64,000 nt of DNA from Sphingomonadaceae bacterium (GTDB lineage: Bacteria > Pseudomonadota > Alphaproteobacteria > Sphingomonadales > Sphingomonadaceae). The notes below the pieces were generated by a model. That model worked only from the letters and a program-made list of their open reading frames with translations. It did no database searches and was not told the DNA's origin. The DNA is taken from NCBI GenBank assembly GCA_024236195.1, contig JACKKZ010000003.1:186001-250000 (forward strand). The letters run 5' to 3'. Each line of letters begins with the position of its first letter. Position 1 is the first letter of the stretch. The position numbers were made by a program, and so were the translations under genes. Below, one piece after another: positions 60,174 through 64,000 of the stretch.

Positions 60174-62340
60174 GTGAAGCCGTCCGGTTCCCAGATCGAG
60201 GCGCTGTTCGCCGGCAACCACGCCGACCCGTTCTCGCTGCTCGGCCCGCACGAAGGGCCGGAAGGGACTTTCGGGCGGGCATTGCTGCCGGGCGCAGCCT
60301 CGGTCGAGGCGTTTTCGCTGCGGGGCGGGCGCATCGGCAAGCTGGAGATGGTCGACGAATCGCGGGCTGTTCGAAGGCAAATTGCGCGGCAAGCCCAAAC
60401 CGGTGAAGTATCGCTGCTTCGCAGGCGGTCACGACTGGTGGGTTACGGACCCCTACAGCTTCGGCCCGGTGCTTGGCCCGCTCGATGACCTGCTGATTGC
60501 GCAAGGCACGCATTACCGCCTGTTCGACAAGATGGGCGCTCACCTGATCGAGCATGAAGGCTGCGCGGGCGTACATTTCGCGGTCTGGGCGCCCAATGCG
60601 CAAGCGGTCAGCGTCGTCGGCGATTTCAACGATTGGGATGGCACCCGCCACCCGATGCGCCGCCGCACTGATATTGGCGTGTGGGAACTGTTCCTCCCCG
60701 ACATCGGCGAATGGCGGGCTTACAAATACCGCATAATCGGACCGGACAGCACAGTGCAGCCGCTCAAGGCCGACCCCTTCGCCTTTGCCAGCGAGTTGCG
60801 CCCCAAGACGGCCTCGCTCACCGCGCGCCCGGCCAAGCCTGACTGGGGTGATGATGCGCACCGGGCGCACTGGTCAGCGGTCGATCCGCGGCGCGAGGCG
60901 ATATCGATCTACGAAGTCCACGCCGGGTCTTGGCAAAGGAACGAGCACGACTGGTTCCTGACATGGGACGAACTGGCCCAACGGTTGATCCCCTACGTCG
61001 CGGACATGGGCTTCACCCACATCGAGTTCCTGCCGGTTTCCGAACACCCCTATGATCCAAGCTGGGGCTATCAGACCACCGGCCTCTTTGCCCCCAGTTC
61101 CCGGTTCGGCGGGCCGGACGGATTCGCCCGCTTCATCGACGGCGCGCACCGCGCGGGCATTTCGGTGCTGCTCGACTGGGTCCCTGCACATTTCCCGACG
61201 GACGAACACGGCCTTGCGCATTTCGACGGCACGGCGCTCTACGAACACGAAGATCCCCGGCTCGGATTCCACCCGGACTGGAACACCGCGATCTACAATT
61301 TCGGACGGCGCGAGGTGTCCTCGTTCCTTGTCAACAACGCGCTGTTCTGGGCGGAGCGCTACCACGTCGACGGGCTTCGCGTCGATGCGGTCGCCTCGAT
61401 GCTCTACCGCGACTATTCACGCAAGGAAGGCGAGTGGATTCCCAACGAGCATGGCGGGCGGGAAAACTGGGAAGCGGTCGATTTCCTGCGCGCGATGAAC
61501 CGTGCGGTGCATGCCAGCCATCCCGGCATCCTCACCATCGCCGAGGAATCGACGTCCTGGCCCGGCGTCTCACACCCGGCATGGGACGACGGCCCGCGAT
61601 CCAACCTCGGCTTCGGCTTCAAGTGGAACATGGGCTTCATGCACGACACTCTGAAGTACATGGCGCGCGAGCCGGTCCACCGGCAATATCACCACGACGA
61701 CATTACCTTCGGCCTGATGTACGCCTTTGCCGAGAATTTCGTCCTGCCGCTGAGTCACGACGAAGTGGTCCACGGCAAGGGCTCGCTACTCAACAAGATG
61801 AGCGGCGACGACTGGCAGAAGTTCGCCAACCTGCGTGCCTATTACGGGTTGATGTGGGGCTATCCGGGCAAGAAGCTGCTGTTCATGGGGCAGGAATTCG
61901 CCCAGCGCCGCGAATGGGCGGAAGACCGCGCGCTCGATTGGGACTTGCTCGATGCACCCGCGCATGAGGGCATTCGCAAGCTCGTGCGCGACCTCAACCA
62001 TCTCTACAAAGCCAAGCCTGCGCTGCATGCGCGCGATTGCGAAGGCGAAGGCTTTGAATGGCTGGTGGCCGACGATTCCAACGTCTCGGTCTTTGCCTGG
62101 CTGCGCAAATGCCCCGGCCAGCCGCCGATAGCGGTAATCAGCAACATGACCCCGATGACGCATGGCAGCTATGGCTTGCGCTTGCCGCATGACGGGGAAT
62201 GGGCCGAAGTGCTCAACAGCGACGCCGAAACCTATGGCGGCAGCGGGCAAGGCAATTTGGGCAGCGTCAATGTCACGGATGGCGTCGGCAGTGTAACCTT
62301 GCCGCCGCTCTCCACCATCATGCTGGAATACAAGAACTAG
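60174..62340 (+). pseudogene. glgB: 1,4-alpha-glucan branching enzyme, frameshifted as read
   Basis: GH13 enzyme adding alpha-1,6 branches to glycogen. The first frame (GTG 60174, or GTG 60135) reads SQIEALFAGNHADPFSLLGP to VEAFSLRGGRIGKLEMVDES. Coding then moves to another frame at about 60362-60370 (GLFEGKLRGKPKPVKYRCF). One extra base there explains it; removing it gives 722 codons, normal for GlgB. The rest has the CBM48 part (HFAVWAPNAQAVSVVGDFN), nucleophile DGLRVDAVASMLY, acid/base ILTIAEESTSWPGV and LPLSHDEVVHGKGSL. All catalytic residues are present in the long second frame. Confidence 0.93.
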
Positions 62341-62356
62341 GAACGGGAAGAGGCCA

Positions 62357-63619
62357 ATGAGAGAACGATATTCGCAGCCGCTTGCACGTGATGCCATGGC
62401 CTATGTCCTCGCTGGGGGGCGCGGCAGTCGATTGCTCGAACTGACCGACCGGCGCGCCAAGCCGGCGGTCTATTTCGGCGGGGTCTCGCGGATCGTCGAC
62501 TTCGCGCTCAGCAACGCCATCAATTCGGGCATCCGCCGCATCGGCGTCGCCACGCAATACAAGGCGCACAGCCTGATCCGCCACATGCAGCGCGCGTGGA
62601 ACTTCATGCGCCCGGAACGCAACGAAAGCTTCGATATCCTGCCTGCCAGCCAGCGCGTCTCGGAAAGCCAGTGGTACGAAGGCACAGCAGACGCGGTTTA
62701 CCAGAATATCGACATCATTCAGAGCCATGCGCCCAAATACATGATCATCCTGGCGGGCGACCATGTCTACAAGATGGACTATGAGCTGATGCTCCGCCAG
62801 CATGTCGAAAGCGGCGCGGATGTGACGGTCGGCTGTCTTGTGGTGCCACGCATGGAAGCGACCGGCTTTGGCGTGATGCATGTCGACAAGACTGACCGGA
62901 TCACTGCTTTTGTTGAAAAGCCTGCTGATCCGCCCGGCATTCCCGGCAATGAATCCATGGCTCTCGCGAGCATGGGCATCTATGTCTTCAACACGGACTT
63001 CCTGTTCGACCAGCTGCGCCGTGATGCTGCCGATCCGGAATCCAAACGCGATTTCGGCGGCGATATCATCCCCTGGATCGTCAAGAACAGCAAAGCGCAG
63101 GCGCACCGTTTCACCGATAGCTGCATCCGTGCAGCGGACGAGATCGAGGAGTATTGGCGCGATGTCGGCACACTGGATGCCTATTTCGAGGCCAATCTCG
63201 ACCTCACTGACGTGGTGCCCAAGCTCAACCTCTATGACCGCGACTGGCCGATCTGGACCGACCAGGTCGTCGCCGCACCGGCCAAGTTCGTCCATGACGA
63301 GGAAGGTCGCCGTGGCCATGCAATCAGCTCGCTGATCAGCCAGGATTGCATCGTTTCCGGCGCGCTGGCGCAGAAGAGCCTGCTGTTCACCGGGGTGAAA
63401 ATGGGCAGCTATTCGAGCGTCGAGGAAGGGGTGATCCTGCCCTATTGCAATATCGGGCGCGGGGCGCGGCTGAAGAAGGTGATCCTCGATTCCGGCGTCC
63501 GTATCCCGGAGGGACTGGTCGTCGGGGAAGACCCAGAACTGGATGCAAAGCGGTTCCGCCGCAGTGAGAAGGGCGTATGCCTGATAACCAAGCCGATGAT
63601 CGAGAAGCTCGACCTGTAA
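62357..63619 (+). CDS. glgC: Glucose-1-phosphate adenylyltransferase
   Basis: Makes ADP-glucose for glycogen synthesis, 420 residues. Motifs: the nucleotide-binding loop AYVLAGGRGSRLLELTDRRA, KPAVYFGGVSRIVDFALSN, WYEGTADAVYQNID, ILAGDHVYKMDYELML and FVEKPADPPG (glucose-1-phosphate lysine). The C-terminal left-handed beta-helix (GARLKKVILDSGVRIPEGL) is intact. It begins 17 bases after glgB, with GGAAGAGG upstream, and its stop overlaps the glgA start by 1 base. Confidence 0.96.
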   Translation: MRERYSQPLARDAMAYVLAGGRGSRLLELTDRRAKPAVYFGGVSRIVDFALSNAINSGIRRIGVATQYKAHSLIRHMQRAWNFMRPERNESFDILPASQRVSESQWYEGTADAVYQNIDIIQSHAPKYMIILAGDHVYKMDYELMLRQHVESGADVTVGCLVVPRMEATGFGVMHVDKTDRITAFVEKPADPPGIPGNESMALASMGIYVFNTDFLFDQLRRDAADPESKRDFGGDIIPWIVKNSKAQAHRFTDSCIRAADEIEEYWRDVGTLDAYFEANLDLTDVVPKLNLYDRDWPIWTDQVVAAPAKFVHDEEGRRGHAISSLISQDCIVSGALAQKSLLFTGVKMGSYSSVEEGVILPYCNIGRGARLKKVILDSGVRIPEGLVVGEDPELDAKRFRRSEKGVCLITKPMIEKLDL

Positions 63620-64000
63620 TGCCAGTATCTGTCCTGTCCGTCGCGTCGGAGGCGGTCCCGCTGGTGAAGACCGGCGGGCTGGCCGACGTCGCGGGCGCCC
63701 TCCCCTCTGCCGTCGCTGGCCATGGTATCGAAATGACCACGCTGCTGCCCGGCTATCCGGCAGTGGGCAAGGCGATGGGCAAGGGCAAGCTGGTCCACAA
63801 ATGGGATTCGCTGCTTGGCGAACCCGCGCGGTTGCTGGCGGGCAAGATCGGCAAGCACAAGCTGCTGGTGCTCGATTGCCCCACCCTCTTTGCCCGGGAG
63901 GGCGGCCCCTATGGCGATGTCAAGGGCAAGGACTGGGCGGACAATTGGCGTCGCTTCGCCGCTTTCGGGCGAGCAGCCGCGGATATTGCGAGTGGCGCGG
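63619..64000 (+). CDS. glgA: Glycogen synthase, 3' end outside window
   Basis: ADP-glucose-dependent glycogen synthase, with the first 127 codons visible. The N-terminus VLSVASEAVPLVKTGGLADV AGALP holds the ADP-glucose-binding KTGGL motif of GT5 enzymes, followed by TTLLPGYPAV. The frame runs off the right edge. The start ATG overlaps the glgC stop codon (TAATG), a typical coupled arrangement. Confidence 0.93.
   Translation, partial: MPVSVLSVASEAVPLVKTGGLADVAGALPSAVAGHGIEMTTLLPGYPAVGKAMGKGKLVHKWDSLLGEPARLLAGKIGKHKLLVLDCPTLFAREGGPYGDVKGKDWADNWRRFAAFGRAAADIASGA

Noticed and set aside
1..64000. CRISPR array
   Set aside because: No series of regularly spaced direct repeats was seen; the only tandem repeat is the hexamer tract in the DUF4402 gene.

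Overview
The window looks like chromosomal DNA of a GC-rich alphaproteobacterium of the order Sphingomonadales, most likely an Erythrobacteraceae-type organism. The order rests on gene content and gene order (argS-SPOR-nagZ-scpA-scpB-tatABC, ispH-thrB-rnhA, COQ9, EipA/DUF1134, DUF4402, LigAB); the family is an inference. No rRNA, CRISPR array or replication origin was seen. One tRNA gene, tRNA-Ser(GCT), is present.

Layout. 1-984: threonine ammonia-lyase, cut by the window edge. 1.1-3.2 kb: a secreted amidohydrolase and a small membrane protein. 3.2-9.7 kb, minus strand: a tightly packed housekeeping operon argS, SPOR protein, nagZ, scpA, scpB, tatA, tatB, tatC. 10.5-15.6 kb, plus strand: ispH, thrB, rnhA, acs and an acs-linked response regulator. 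15.6-20.2 kb, minus strand: ssb, a nested inverted-repeat element, feoA-feoB with a Fur-like box, COQ9 and an ankyrin protein. 20.3-24.8 kb, plus strand: SCO1-like protein, YcgN-like protein, YgjP-like metallopeptidase, DUF4402 protein, a coiled-coil membrane protein, ribD and ribE. 25.2-27.3 kb, minus strand: an aminotransferase and an EipA-like protein.

27.5-39.6 kb is a genomic island of about 12 kb. It starts in the 3' end of tRNA-Ser, carries a P4-type integrase, and ends at a 15-bp copy of the tRNA 3' end (39578-39592). Its left part holds a ribbon-helix-helix-like gene behind strong palindromes. Its cargo is a tryptophan-halogenase-like flavoenzyme plus a probable sucrose-utilisation regulon: TonB-dependent receptor, LacI regulator, ROK fructokinase, GH68 enzyme and SLC45-type transporter. 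Three copies of one 10-bp palindrome lie exactly where LacI operators would be expected. Just past the island is the start of a second integrase, fused by deletion to the 3' half of an acyl-CoA dehydrogenase gene, so this site was probably used at least twice.

39.8-43.2 kb holds CoA-ester genes (CitE-like lyase, CoA-transferase, crotonase). 43.2-43.7 kb is decayed sequence with a transposase remnant. 43.7-54 kb is a surface and signalling region: lipoprotein, TPR-secretin, hybrid histidine kinase, LuxR-type regulator, SGNH hydrolase, a Tat-signal protein, a Flp-like pilin and a CHASE2-GGDEF protein. 54.1-55.3 kb encodes protocatechuate 4,5-dioxygenase LigAB without other pathway genes. 55.4-64 kb is a glycogen locus: malQ on minus, then glgP, glgB, glgC and the start of glgA on plus.

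Four conserved genes (argS, the aminotransferase, malQ, glgB) each carry one apparent single-base frameshift, and restoring one base gives a family-normal length in every case. argS is normally essential, so sequencing or assembly error is the simplest explanation for at least that one. All family assignments are from reading the translations; no database search was possible.
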